From Anabaena subtropica FACHB-260 (GTDB lineage: Bacteria > Cyanobacteriota > Cyanobacteriia > Cyanobacteriales > Nostocaceae), in NCBI RefSeq assembly GCF_014697105.1, contig NZ_JACJRF010000004.1, forward strand, positions 162,853-226,852: a stretch of DNA of 64,000 nucleotides. The letters run 5' to 3'. Below the pieces are notes generated by a model. It ran no database searches. It had not been told where the DNA came from and was given only the letters and a program-made list of their open reading frames with translations. The position numbers and the translations under genes were made by a program. Positions within the stretch are counted from its first letter, which is position 1. Each line of letters starts with the position of its first letter. Shown here piece after piece: positions 17,479-26,228 of the stretch.

Positions 17479-19512
17479 CTAATTACCCATACGCCAAATT
17501 TTCAGGGTGTTATCTTCACTACCACTGATTAAGTTTTCGCCGTCAGGAGTAAAAGCTAAGGATGTCACAGTATTTTCATGCCCTTCTAGGGTGAGAATTT
17601 CTGTACCTGTTTCTAAATTCCACAATTTGATTGTTTGGTCACGGCTAGCACTGGCGAGAGTGTTACCACCTGGGCTAAAGGCAATTGATGTTACTGTTTC
17701 GGTACTACCTCTTAATGTGCGAACTCTTGTACCTGCGGCTACATTCCAAAGTTTGATGGTGCGATCGCGGCTGGCACTAGCTAGAGTGTTACCATCTGGA
17801 CTAAAGGCAATAGATGTCACCGTTTCACCATGTCCCGCTAGTGTGTGAGTCAAAGATTGATTTTCTAAATTCCAAATCTTAATTGTTTTATCAAAACTAC
17901 CACTGGCAATATTGACACCATCTGGACTAATAGCGACGGAACGCACCCAAAAGGTATGCCCTGTCAGTGTACTTGTAAGCCTTCCCGTAGTTAAATTCCA
18001 GACTTTGACGGTGTTATCATCACTACCACTCACTAAAGTTTTTCCATTGGGACTAATGGCTAGGGTATGAACTGCATCCCTATGTCCTTCTATAGTGCGA
18101 ATTGCTTTACCAGTTTTCAGATTCCAGACTTTGATAGTGTTATCATCGCTACCACTCACTAGGGTTTTACCATCTGGGCTAAAAGCTACAGCATTGACTT
18201 TTCGAGAATGTCCATTCAGGGTGGAGATGTCTTCACCTGTAGCTAACTGCCAAATTTTAATGGTGCGATCGCTACCACAACTAGCTATGATTTGACCATT
18301 AGGACTAACAGCGAGGGAAACAACCGAGTTTTCATGACTTGGGAGAATATGAGCTAAGGAAATAGTTCTCAATGTTGGCTTTTGCGGCTGTACTAAAACC
18401 ACTTCACCAGATTTAGGTTGAATTAATCTTGAGGATAAACTGCTGTAAATCCGCCGATACTGGCTGAACCAAGATTCGCTAAAACCAAACAACAGAATAA
18501 AAGCACTAACCAAGACTATGCTTTTCAGTAGGGAATATTTTCGGGGTAACTTAGATAAATATGGTGTCTGAGTTACGGGGATTTTTCCAGAGGTTTGACC
18601 TGCGGCTGGTAAGGCGAGTTGCTGTTTAGGCGTAATATCTTTGATAACTTCGTCAGCCGATGTGTAGCGATGCTTGAGGTCTTTTTGTAACAGCTTATCC
18701 AGTACAAAATCCAATTCAGGCGTTAATGGACTACGTAAATATTGCCGCCAATTAGACACCCAGCTATAACCATGTTCCATCCATAATTGGAAGGGTGAAA
18801 CGCTAGTTACCAGGTGAAAACAAGTAGCCCCCAAGGCGAACAAATCACTAGCAGCATAAGCCTTACCATCCCGAATTTGTTCTAGTGGGGAGTAACCATG
18901 TGAACCAATGGATGTGCCAAAATTCTGTACCTTGGCAGTTAATTGTTTAGATGAACCAAAATCGATGAGATTTAATCGCCCATCAGTGCGACACCGGATA
19001 ATATTTTCTGGTTTAATATCCCGATGAATCACACCGCGATCGTGGATAAACTTAAGTACAGGTAGTAAATCCAGCAAAATTGCTTGAATTTCCCCTGGTC
19101 GATAATTCTTACGCTGCTGCAACTCTTTTAAGAGATTTTGCCCATTAATAAACTGTTGCACCAAATACAGGCAATTATCTTGCTCAAAGTAAGCTATCAA
19201 AGTCGGAATTTGCGGATGCTCTCCGAGTTCTTGTAAGCGCTTGGCTTCTTCAGCAAACAACTCCACTGCTTTTTTTTGCGACCAAGTACCTTGAAATTTC
19301 GGTGCTAGTTGCTTAACAACACAGGGTTCATTTAATTTATCTTTATCTTCTGATAGATAAGTCCTGCCGAATCCTCCTTCATCAGAAAGCACTCGGATAA
19401 CACGAAAGCGATTTCTTAAAAGCGTTACTAAGGTAGTACCACAAGTTTGACACGACTTTTTTCCATCAGCATTTAATGGATTTGGACAATCTGGATTTAA
19501 GCAGCAGATCAT
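17479..19512 (-). CDS. Serine/threonine kinase with C-terminal WD40 propeller
   Basis: The 677-aa protein opens with a four-Cys zinc-ribbon-like start (CCLNPDCPNP, then KKSCQTCG). A Hanks-type kinase domain follows (about residues 33-290), with the degenerate Gly loop LSDEGGFGRTYLS, catalytic HRDIKPENI and IDFGSSK in place of the DFG region. A transmembrane helix at about 327-345 leads to seven WD40 repeats (about 395-677). This is a standard cyanobacterial receptor-like kinase plan in which the propeller probably binds partners outside the cytoplasm. WD units 5 and 6 share an almost identical run (TVTSIAFSP, LASASRD), indicating recent duplication. Targets are unknown. Confidence 0.93.
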   Translation of the reverse strand: MICCLNPDCPNPLNADGKKSCQTCGTTLVTLLRNRFRVIRVLSDEGGFGRTYLSEDKDKLNEPCVVKQLAPKFQGTWSQKKAVELFAEEAKRLQELGEHPQIPTLIAYFEQDNCLYLVQQFINGQNLLKELQQRKNYRPGEIQAILLDLLPVLKFIHDRGVIHRDIKPENIIRCRTDGRLNLIDFGSSKQLTAKVQNFGTSIGSHGYSPLEQIRDGKAYAASDLFALGATCFHLVTSVSPFQLWMEHGYSWVSNWRQYLRSPLTPELDFVLDKLLQKDLKHRYTSADEVIKDITPKQQLALPAAGQTSGKIPVTQTPYLSKLPRKYSLLKSIVLVSAFILLFGFSESWFSQYRRIYSSLSSRLIQPKSGEVVLVQPQKPTLRTISLAHILPSHENSVVSLAVSPNGQIIASCGSDRTIKIWQLATGEDISTLNGHSRKVNAVAFSPDGKTLVSGSDDNTIKVWNLKTGKAIRTIEGHRDAVHTLAISPNGKTLVSGSDDNTVKVWNLTTGRLTSTLTGHTFWVRSVAISPDGVNIASGSFDKTIKIWNLENQSLTHTLAGHGETVTSIAFSPDGNTLASASRDRTIKLWNVAAGTRVRTLRGSTETVTSIAFSPGGNTLASASRDQTIKLWNLETGTEILTLEGHENTVTSLAFTPDGENLISGSEDNTLKIWRMGN

Positions 19513-19936
19513 GTTCTGACAGGCGCGGCTGCATGAAAATGTATATGAACTTTGTCCCGAAATTCCCTTGATGAATAGTGGCTCTCACGTACTCTTGGTA
19601 GAAAACACTGGCGTGGGAATTTAGGGAGCAGTGATATCGTCAATCCTGGTAAATGCTAAACAGTTTTGCTCAGTGCAGCAAAACCTAGAGAGCCAGATAA
19701 TTAATTATTCTCCAAATTATAGAATATTCCGAAATAAACTGAGGATTGGGGAGTGCTGAGTAGAGAATGCTGAGTAAATAAGGGAACACCAAAAAATAAA
19801 TTATTCCAAATTGACGGTCAGTAGGGTGCGTCAGTATGAATAATTTCTTGGTATGGCTAGGTTTTCTCGCACTGACGCACCCAACCTAATTGGATATTTT
19901 TTTATCTGGAAGTCCCTAACACTAGCCTCTAACCTC
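19513..19936. other. Intergenic region with an inverted-repeat element
   Basis: The 424-bp gap lies between two same-strand kinase genes. It includes the 59-bp inverted-repeat element at 19824-19882 and otherwise shows no gene. The promoter of the WD40 kinase must lie in its left part. Confidence 0.5.
19824..19882. repeat. Inverted-repeat element GGGTGCGTCAGT...ACTGACGCACCC
   Basis: A perfect 12-bp inverted repeat (19824-19835 and 19871-19882) encloses 35 bp of AT-rich DNA. Palindromes with GGGTGCGTCAG/CTGACGCACCC ends are a pattern I recall as dispersed in cyanobacterial genomes. It could behave as a small non-autonomous element or a terminator. Confidence 0.55.
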
Positions 19937-21028
19937 TCAATTTGATACCCCAGAGTAGTCAGGTTTTAACTGGCGTTTTGGCTGTTTTTGCTTAAGTTTG
20001 GCTTTCCATTCTCGAATAGCGATCGCAGTTCTGGCTACAGATGGGGTATATTTTTCAGAAGTTTCTACTTTTGTGGGAAATTTGTTACTTAATGGTTTGG
20101 TAGTTAAACAATCACTCAAGTTGGGCAAATCAGTTTCTACATTTAAAGCTCTAATGACATCTTGGGGTTTTTGGAAACGCTCATCTAAAGAAATCTTCAC
20201 CATTTTGCTTAATATTTTGGCAAAATTGTCACTGACATTTGCGTATTTACGCCAGCATATTTCTCCAGTCTGACTGTCATTTTCTAATTCTAAAGGCGCT
20301 TTGCCAGTTAACAAATAAATACAAGTCATACCCAAGGCATAAATATCACTGGCATAAACTGGACGTAAGGAAAACTGTTCTGGTGGTGCAAATCCCATTG
20401 TCCCCACAAAATTGGTGTGAGCATTTTGATTGAGTGAATTTATCCCAACATCAGTTAATTTTTCTTTAACTGCACCAAAATCTATTAATACTATCCGGCG
20501 ATCGTCTGCACAGCGTACTAAGTTTTGTGGCTTAATATCTCGATGAATTACTTGATTTTGATAAAGATATTGCAAAATCGGCAGTAATTCCCGCAAAAAT
20601 TGCTTAATTTCAGCTTCCTGTTTTGTCCCATCGCGTCTGACTTCTCGCGCCAAAGTACAGCCCCGCACGTATTCTTGTACTAAATAAAGTTCCCCATCGC
20701 CTTCAAAATAGTTGAGCAGCATGGGAATTTGCGAGTGGCTACCGAGTTTAGCTAAGGTTTTGGCTTCTTTTTCAAAGCGCTGACAAGCATTTTGCCAACT
20801 TTTAGGACTAGCGACTTTAGGACAAAGCTGTTTAATCACACATAAAGGATTTCCGGGTAACACAGCATCCTGCGCTAAAAATGTGATCCCAAAGCCGCCT
20901 CTACCTAATATTCGCAATATTTCATAGCGATCGCAAAATAGCTGTTTGGAGCCACACATTTGCGCAAGCTGATTCTGCTGCAAATTGTACTGGTGTAAAT
21001 TTGTAATGTTTCCCGAAAAGCGATTCAT
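19937..21028 (-). CDS. Serine/threonine protein kinase
   Basis: The 363-aa cytoplasmic Hanks-type kinase has a full catalytic domain at about residues 33-295. It shows the Gly loop ILGRGGFGITFLAQD, the VAIK-like Lys in CVIKQLCPK, catalytic HRDIKPQNL and the metal loop IDFGAVKE. The GTMGFAPPEQ motif marks the start of the P+1 loop. The N-terminus lacks the four-Cys start of its neighbour, but CGSKQLFCDRYEI is a reduced version. The last ~60 residues are hydrophilic without a transmembrane segment. It is a paralog of the adjacent WD40 kinase in the same orientation, 424 bp apart, so probably independently expressed. Confidence 0.92.
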   Translation of the reverse strand: MNRFSGNITNLHQYNLQQNQLAQMCGSKQLFCDRYEILRILGRGGFGITFLAQDAVLPGNPLCVIKQLCPKVASPKSWQNACQRFEKEAKTLAKLGSHSQIPMLLNYFEGDGELYLVQEYVRGCTLAREVRRDGTKQEAEIKQFLRELLPILQYLYQNQVIHRDIKPQNLVRCADDRRIVLIDFGAVKEKLTDVGINSLNQNAHTNFVGTMGFAPPEQFSLRPVYASDIYALGMTCIYLLTGKAPLELENDSQTGEICWRKYANVSDNFAKILSKMVKISLDERFQKPQDVIRALNVETDLPNLSDCLTTKPLSNKFPTKVETSEKYTPSVARTAIAIREWKAKLKQKQPKRQLKPDYSGVSN

Positions 21029-21211
21029 AGCCCAACGCTAGCTATTTTATAGTGTTATTAATCTAACTACAAAAATTCATCTATGCCAGTAGCATTACGG
21101 CAACTTTACAAAATAAATATTTTTTCGGAAGTTATGAGTGGTGAGTCAGAAGTAAAAAAAGTAAACATCATTAATTCCTCTTCTCCCCCACTCCCGCACA
21201 CGCAAGTAAGC

Positions 21212-21247
21212 ATGGCTACGTCTCCCGTGAGGGATACAAAAATCAAA
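21212..21247. repeat. 36-bp dispersed repeat, copy 2 (inverse of 5526-5561)
   Basis: ATGGCTACGTCTCCCGTGAG and the bases after it are the reverse complement of the repeat at 5526-5561 with three mismatches. It lies 45 bp upstream of the ABC exporter start. Confidence 0.7.
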
Positions 21248-21291
21248 GCGGATTACTATAGAACAGTAAAAATTAATATAATGCTCCTACT

Positions 21292-23172
21292 ATGAGCATC
21301 TACCAACTCTCCCAAAAATCTTACAGAAAAAACCGTTGGCTCAACAATGACTGGCGGCTATTTTCGCGTTTAGTTCCTTACGCCCGGCGCAATAGCAAAC
21401 TGCTGATTCTGGCAATGATACTACTATTGCCGATCGCCTTAGCTAGTGCGGTACAACCTTTATTGATAGGACAGGCTGTATCTCTAATTCGTAATGAACC
21501 TAGTGCATACGAGTTTCTCAAGAATCGTCCCTTGTCACAAGGGTTACATATAATCCAAGGATTATTACTGTTGACGATAATTGTTCGTCTGACACTGACG
21601 GGTTTTCAAGGCTACTTGTTACAGAAATTAGGGCAAAAAATCACAGCCGCTATCCGCCAAGATTTATTTCATCATGTAACATCTTTGGCAGTACGTTTTT
21701 TTGACCGTACACCAGTTGGTAAATTGATTACTCGGCTCACCAGCGATGTCGAAGTACTAGGAGACGTATTTTCCACTGGTGCTATTGGTATCGTCTCCGA
21801 TGTGTTTTTGATGGTGGTAATTTCTGGTTTAATGTTTTCTGTCCAGTGGCAACTTGCTTCCTTGCTGCTGGTGATGTTGTTACCAGTTACTTTCTTAATT
21901 ATTTACTTCCAGCAACAGTACCGCAAAGCTAATTACAAAGCCAGGGAAGAACTTTCTTTATTAAATTCCCAACTACAAGAAAATGTTGTGGGGATTAATG
22001 TAGTCCAGTTATTCCGAAGGGAAAATTTCAATGCTGAGTTATTCCGCAACGCAAACCAACGTTACACCCAGCAGGTAGATCAAACTATATTTTATGATTC
22101 AGCTGTTTCAGCAACTCTGGAATGGATTGGTTTACTGGCGATCGCTGGTGTATTGTGGATGGGTGGTTGGTTACTTTCAGGCAATAGACTGGATTTTGGG
22201 ACTTTATCGACATTTATTTTATATGCCCAGCGTTTATTCGACCCTTTACGAGATTTCGCGGAAAAATTTACTGTTATTCAATCTGGATTTACAGCAATTG
22301 AACGAGTTAGTGATATTTTAGATGAACCAATAGAAATAGGCGATCGCGCCAATTCTCGCTTTTCTATCTTTGATGCTAAATTCGGTTACATCGATGAAAT
22401 CGTCGCTGATTTAGAGTCTCAACATCTCAGTGATACACCAAACTTGGGAGAAATCCGTTTTGAACACGTTTGGTTTGCCTATAAAGATGATGATTACGTC
22501 ATCAAAGATTTAGATTTTGTCATTCATCCCGGTGAAAAAGTTGCATTAGTAGGGCCTACTGGCGCAGGTAAAAGCTCCATCATCCGTCTTTTATGCCGTC
22601 TCTACGAACCTACCCAAGGACGCATATTAGTAGATGGAATAGATATCCGCGATTTACCGCAAGCAGAATTACGCCGATATATGGCAGTGATTTTACAAGA
22701 AGGTTTTTTGTTTGCTGGTAATGTCAAAAGTAATATTACATTGGGAGATTACTATACTTTTGAAGAGATTCAAGCAGCCACACAACAAACTAATATTGCT
22801 GAATTTATTGAACAGTTACCCTTAGGTTATGATACTAAATTGCGAGAACGGGGTACTAATCTTTCTAGTGGACAGAAGCAACTTTTAGCCTTTGCTCGCG
22901 CTGCTATTCGCAATCCCCAAATTTTAGTGTTAGATGAAGCCACTGCTAGTTTAGATGTGGGTACAGAAGCGTTAGTGCAGGAGGCATTAGACGAACTGTT
23001 AATAGGACGCACTGCCATCATTATTGCTCACCGCTTGTCTACTATTCGCAATGTCGATCGAATCTTTGTGTTGAAGCGTGGTGAGTTAGTAGAACAAGGT
23101 AGTCATGATGAATTGTTAAATTCAGGGGGACTTTATTCTACCTTACACAACTTGCAAATGCTGGGAACATGA
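21292..23172 (+). CDS. ABC exporter, fused permease and ATP-binding domains
   Basis: The 626-aa type IV ABC half-transporter has six transmembrane helices in about residues 28-340. The nucleotide-binding domain (about 385-620) shows Walker A GPTGAGKSS, Q-loop VILQEGFLF, signature LSSGQKQLLAFARA, Walker B ILVLDEATASLD and the H-loop IIAHRLST. It would work as a homodimer or with a partner elsewhere. The layout resembles the MdlB/YheI multidrug and lipid exporters. Substrate is unknown. A hairpin at 23233-23270 separates it from the convergent phoD. Confidence 0.93.
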   Translation: MSIYQLSQKSYRKNRWLNNDWRLFSRLVPYARRNSKLLILAMILLLPIALASAVQPLLIGQAVSLIRNEPSAYEFLKNRPLSQGLHIIQGLLLLTIIVRLTLTGFQGYLLQKLGQKITAAIRQDLFHHVTSLAVRFFDRTPVGKLITRLTSDVEVLGDVFSTGAIGIVSDVFLMVVISGLMFSVQWQLASLLLVMLLPVTFLIIYFQQQYRKANYKAREELSLLNSQLQENVVGINVVQLFRRENFNAELFRNANQRYTQQVDQTIFYDSAVSATLEWIGLLAIAGVLWMGGWLLSGNRLDFGTLSTFILYAQRLFDPLRDFAEKFTVIQSGFTAIERVSDILDEPIEIGDRANSRFSIFDAKFGYIDEIVADLESQHLSDTPNLGEIRFEHVWFAYKDDDYVIKDLDFVIHPGEKVALVGPTGAGKSSIIRLLCRLYEPTQGRILVDGIDIRDLPQAELRRYMAVILQEGFLFAGNVKSNITLGDYYTFEEIQAATQQTNIAEFIEQLPLGYDTKLRERGTNLSSGQKQLLAFARAAIRNPQILVLDEATASLDVGTEALVQEALDELLIGRTAIIIAHRLSTIRNVDRIFVLKRGELVEQGSHDELLNSGGLYSTLHNLQMLGT

Positions 23173-23232
23173 GTAGACAAATAAGAGGTTAAGTTTTGAA
23201 AAAATTTATCATGACCTCAAACAGCAACAAAA

Positions 23233-23270
23233 TTAGGAGAGAAAAAGGCGATCGCTTTTCCCTCTCCTAA
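23233..23270. terminator. Bidirectional terminator-like hairpin with HIP1 apex
   Basis: TTAGGAGAG (23233-23241) pairs perfectly with CTCTCCTAA (23262-23270), and the interior AAAAAGGCGATCGCTTTT extends the pairing around a HIP1 octamer. It lies between the convergent ABC exporter and phoD genes, 10 bp from the phoD stop, a good place for a shared terminator. Confidence 0.65.
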
Positions 23271-23280
23271 AATCTATATA

Positions 23281-24849
23281 TCACGCTGCTTTTGCGCCTG
23301 GTTGTCCGTTTTCGACAACAAAAGAAGCAAGAGTGCTAATAGAAGCATTCTGATCAATGATGCTGGAAACAACACGGAAATCGCTTTGCCAAAGTTCTCT
23401 AGTTAGTTGGCAACGAACATAACCACGGAAAGCTGCATCGAAGAATTTTGTATGGGGATTGTCGCTCAGTGCAGCTCTAACCGGAGCAATGGAACCGGTA
23501 GGAAAGTTAGAAGTAATAGAAGTACCAACAAACTCAGTACCAACTGTTGCTGAAAGTGGGTTATTGAAGTCAGCCTTTAAATCATGTACCCAACTGGAAT
23601 GGATATCCCCAGTAATCACTACTGGGTTAGAGGGTTTGCGCTGTTCTAAAAAGCTCAAGAGCCGATTACGAGCAGCAACATAACCATCCCATTGATCAAC
23701 ATTGAATACTTCCGAACCTGGACGAGCATCAAAATCAAATTGAGCCAGTATGGTTTGTTGAGCAATCACGTTCCAGCGTGCTTGTGATTGGTCTAATCCC
23801 CTGAGTAACCAACCCTCCTGTCTTGCGCCTGTCATTGTCGCTTTGGGGTCTAACGCTGCATCACAAAGTGGTTTGAGTCCATCACCACAAGGTTGGTCTG
23901 TACGGTATTGGCGTGTATCTAGAACATTGAACTCAACTAAGTCACCGAAGGTCAACCGCCGATATAACAACATACTAGCTTTCTTCGGTAGAGAAGATAG
24001 GCGCAACGGCATATGTTCATAGTAGGCTTGGTAAGCATTAGCTCGTCGCTGCTCAAATGCCTGCCGACTCTGGTTATCTTCTGGTATTAAGTTGGCATAA
24101 TTGTTATCTACTTCATGGTCATCCCAAGTAAATGTCCAAGGGAAGTTAGCATGAACAGCTTGTAAATTAACATCAGTTTTATACAAAGCATGACGATTGC
24201 GGTAGTCTGCTATGGTAATGATTTCTGGGCCAATATGCTGACGTGGCGCACCAGAACGAGGCCCATATTCATAAATGTAGTCACCTAAATGCACAACTAA
24301 GTCGAGGTCTTCTTCAGCCATGTGTTTATAGGCTGTGTAAAAGCCGTTCTGCCAATCTTGGCAAGAGGCAAAAGCGAAGTTAAATTTTTGAATGGAGCTA
24401 TAAGGCGCTGCGGCTGTACGTGTACGTCCTACAGGACTGACTTCGTTACCTACTTTAAATTGATACCAGTACCAACGATCAGACTCTAGTCCACGCACAT
24501 CAACGTGTACCGAGTGTGCTAATTCTGGTGTTGCTAAAACTGTTCCTTTCTGGACAACCTGTGTCATGTTTTCATCCCGGGCAATTTGCCATTGCACAGG
24601 AACATTGACTGGTGACATCCCACCACCATTTAGAGGATCTGGTGCTAGTCTTGTCCATAACACCACGCTATCTGGTAAGGGGTCTCCAGACGCAACACCC
24701 AAGCTGAATGGGTAGCCAGAAAATCTTGTTTGCGCGATCACAGGATGCAATTGACTGGTTATGGCTAACCCTGTGAACAATCCCGCACCCAGTAAGAAAT
24801 TTCGTCGTTTGCAATGGGTTCTGAGGAAGTTGCTATTCATGAATTCCAT
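23281..24849 (-). CDS. phoD: PhoD-type alkaline phosphatase, Tat-exported
   Basis: The 522-aa secreted metallophosphatase begins with a twin-arginine signal, CKRRNFLLGAGLFTGLAI, cleaved near VIAQT. It follows the PhoD plan: an N-terminal PhoD_N beta domain (GYPFSLGVASGDPLPDSVVL), then the catalytic domain. Metal-ligand motifs are HLGDYIYEYG, FTWDDHEVDNNYAN and VITGDIHSSWVHD. The enzyme hydrolyses phosphate mono- and diesters with Fe/Ca centres in the periplasm. Start could be the first Met or the Met three codons on (MNSNFL). PhoD in cyanobacteria is often induced by phosphate starvation, but no Pho box was identified here. Confidence 0.93.
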   Translation of the reverse strand: MEFMNSNFLRTHCKRRNFLLGAGLFTGLAITSQLHPVIAQTRFSGYPFSLGVASGDPLPDSVVLWTRLAPDPLNGGGMSPVNVPVQWQIARDENMTQVVQKGTVLATPELAHSVHVDVRGLESDRWYWYQFKVGNEVSPVGRTRTAAAPYSSIQKFNFAFASCQDWQNGFYTAYKHMAEEDLDLVVHLGDYIYEYGPRSGAPRQHIGPEIITIADYRNRHALYKTDVNLQAVHANFPWTFTWDDHEVDNNYANLIPEDNQSRQAFEQRRANAYQAYYEHMPLRLSSLPKKASMLLYRRLTFGDLVEFNVLDTRQYRTDQPCGDGLKPLCDAALDPKATMTGARQEGWLLRGLDQSQARWNVIAQQTILAQFDFDARPGSEVFNVDQWDGYVAARNRLLSFLEQRKPSNPVVITGDIHSSWVHDLKADFNNPLSATVGTEFVGTSITSNFPTGSIAPVRAALSDNPHTKFFDAAFRGYVRCQLTRELWQSDFRVVSSIIDQNASISTLASFVVENGQPGAKAA

Positions 24850-25012
24850 ATTCGTCCCTACTAAGATTTCCAGGTGTTGGTAAACTGCTGGATTTTTCCA
24901 ACCAAGCAGAAAAAACTTATCAATTGATCATCAAGTAGGGTTTAAGAAGATGTTAAATTAATAGTCCATAGTCAATAGTCATTGGTTTAAACCCTTTGTT
25001 GACTGTTGACTA

Positions 25013-25729
25013 TTAACTTTTACGCAAATAGCCATCTTCCATGTGGATAATGCGATCGGCAATATCTAAAATACGGTTATCATGAGTCACTAGCAGAATT
25101 GTACAACCTTGTTCTTTGGCTAATTGCTGCATTAAATTGACTATATCTCGTCCAGATTTACTGTCTAGCGCAGCTGTTGGTTCATCGGCTAATACTAGTT
25201 TAGGATGATGTACTAAAGCACGAGCGATGCCTGCGGCGGGCTACGCCTACGCTACTCTTTGTTTTTGTCCACCGGAGAGATCATTAGGATAATAATTCAG
25301 TCTTTCTCTTAAACCTACAGTGGTTAACATATCTGCTGCTTTGGCTGCTGCTGTGCCAAAGGGAATATGATCATTCATTTCCAAAGGCATCTGCACATTC
25401 TGCTGGGCTGTGAGAAAACCTAGAAGATTATGTGCTTGAAATATATAACCAATGTTACGCCGTACTGCCACCATCTCATTTTTGGTAGCACCATATATTT
25501 CTTTACCTAACACTTTTAAGCTACCGGATTGCACAGAGCGCAAACTACCGATGAGTGTTAGTAAAGTAGTTTTTCCTGAACCAGAAGGGCCAGTCATGAT
25601 GACGATTTCTCCTGGTTGTATTTCCAGATTAATATCAAAAAGAATCTGCTTTTTCAGTGAACCTTCACCATATATGAGTTTCAAATCTAGAAACAATCTG
25701 ACCAAATTCTTTACGGGAACCTTGATCAA
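25013..25729 (-). pseudogene. devA: devA-type ABC transporter ATPase, broken by repeat insertion and N-terminal loss
   Basis: The frame codes for a DevA/LolD-like ATPase: GPSGSGKTT (Walker A), YIFQAHNLLGFLTAQQNV (Q loop) and LSGGQKQRVA (signature). After that signature the minus-strand frame meets two TAG stops within a 21-bp insert at 25229-25249, and then resumes in the same frame with [19 protein letters not shown] and the Walker B to a TAA at 25013. Removing the insert restores a normal ATPase. The N-terminus is also lost: about ten residues are replaced by sequence joined to devC. ATP hydrolysis by a product ending at the stop is impossible, since Walker B would be missing. Confidence 0.88.
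25224..25252. repeat. Palindromic dispersed repeat inserted in devA
   Basis: GCGATGCCTGCGGCGGGCTACGCCTACGC contains inverted GGCG/CGCC-like parts of the palindromic repeats common in Nostoc genomes. It splits the expected codons for Val-Ala-Ile-Ala-Arg of the DevA signature region, adding 21 bp in frame (about 25229-25249; the exact edges are ambiguous by a few bases) with two TAG codons on the coding strand. Confidence 0.75.
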
Positions 25730-26159
25730 ATAAGACTGTATCCGGTTCTCTTAATTTAGTTAAATTCTCTTGTACACCAGCTAAGTTCAGTACTTTTTCT
25801 TCTGGATTAAAAGCAATCACAAAAATATTCCAAGTTTCTTGGTTATCAGGGTTTTTCCAAGGAATGGGATCGACATAGATAGGACTGACTGATTGCACGC
25901 CAGTAAAACCCATTGCTTGGTATAGTCTGCGTTGTGAAAAACGCTGCTGTGAAAATAAGGATTTGTAGCGACTACTCACCAGCACAATCTCACCTTCTAA
26001 GCTGTTATGTAGTTGTACAGCACCATCAAATAAAGCTTCACGAATACCAAGTTGTAAAAACATCAGCACATCTGCAAAGGCAATACCAGCGATCGCTACT
26101 AACATCCGTGCCTTTTCCCGCGATAATTGCAACCATGCTAAAGGAATTTTTCTTTTCAT
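25665..26159 (-). pseudogene. devC: devC-type ABC permease, C-terminal truncation
   Basis: The 164-aa frame matches the N-terminus of DevC permeases: KRKIPLAWLQLSREKARMLV, the first transmembrane helix, then a large periplasmic part with YVDPIPWKNPDNQETWNIFV and VLFDQGSRKEFG. Family members are about 385-400 aa with four helices. Here the sequence runs straight into devA codons out of frame and stops, overlapping devA by 65 bp. A single deletion of roughly 700 bp covering the devC C-terminus and the devA start explains this. No functional permease can be made. Confidence 0.85.
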
Positions 26160-26228
26160 AGTTATTAGTCAATAATCAATAGTTAATAGTTAATAGTCAT
26201 TGGTCATCGGTCAAAAGTTAACAGTTCC

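Noticed and set aside
25013..25729. Programmed readthrough or element-excision of the devA insert
   Set aside because: The adjoining devC is also deleted, so the operon is not functional even if devA were restored.
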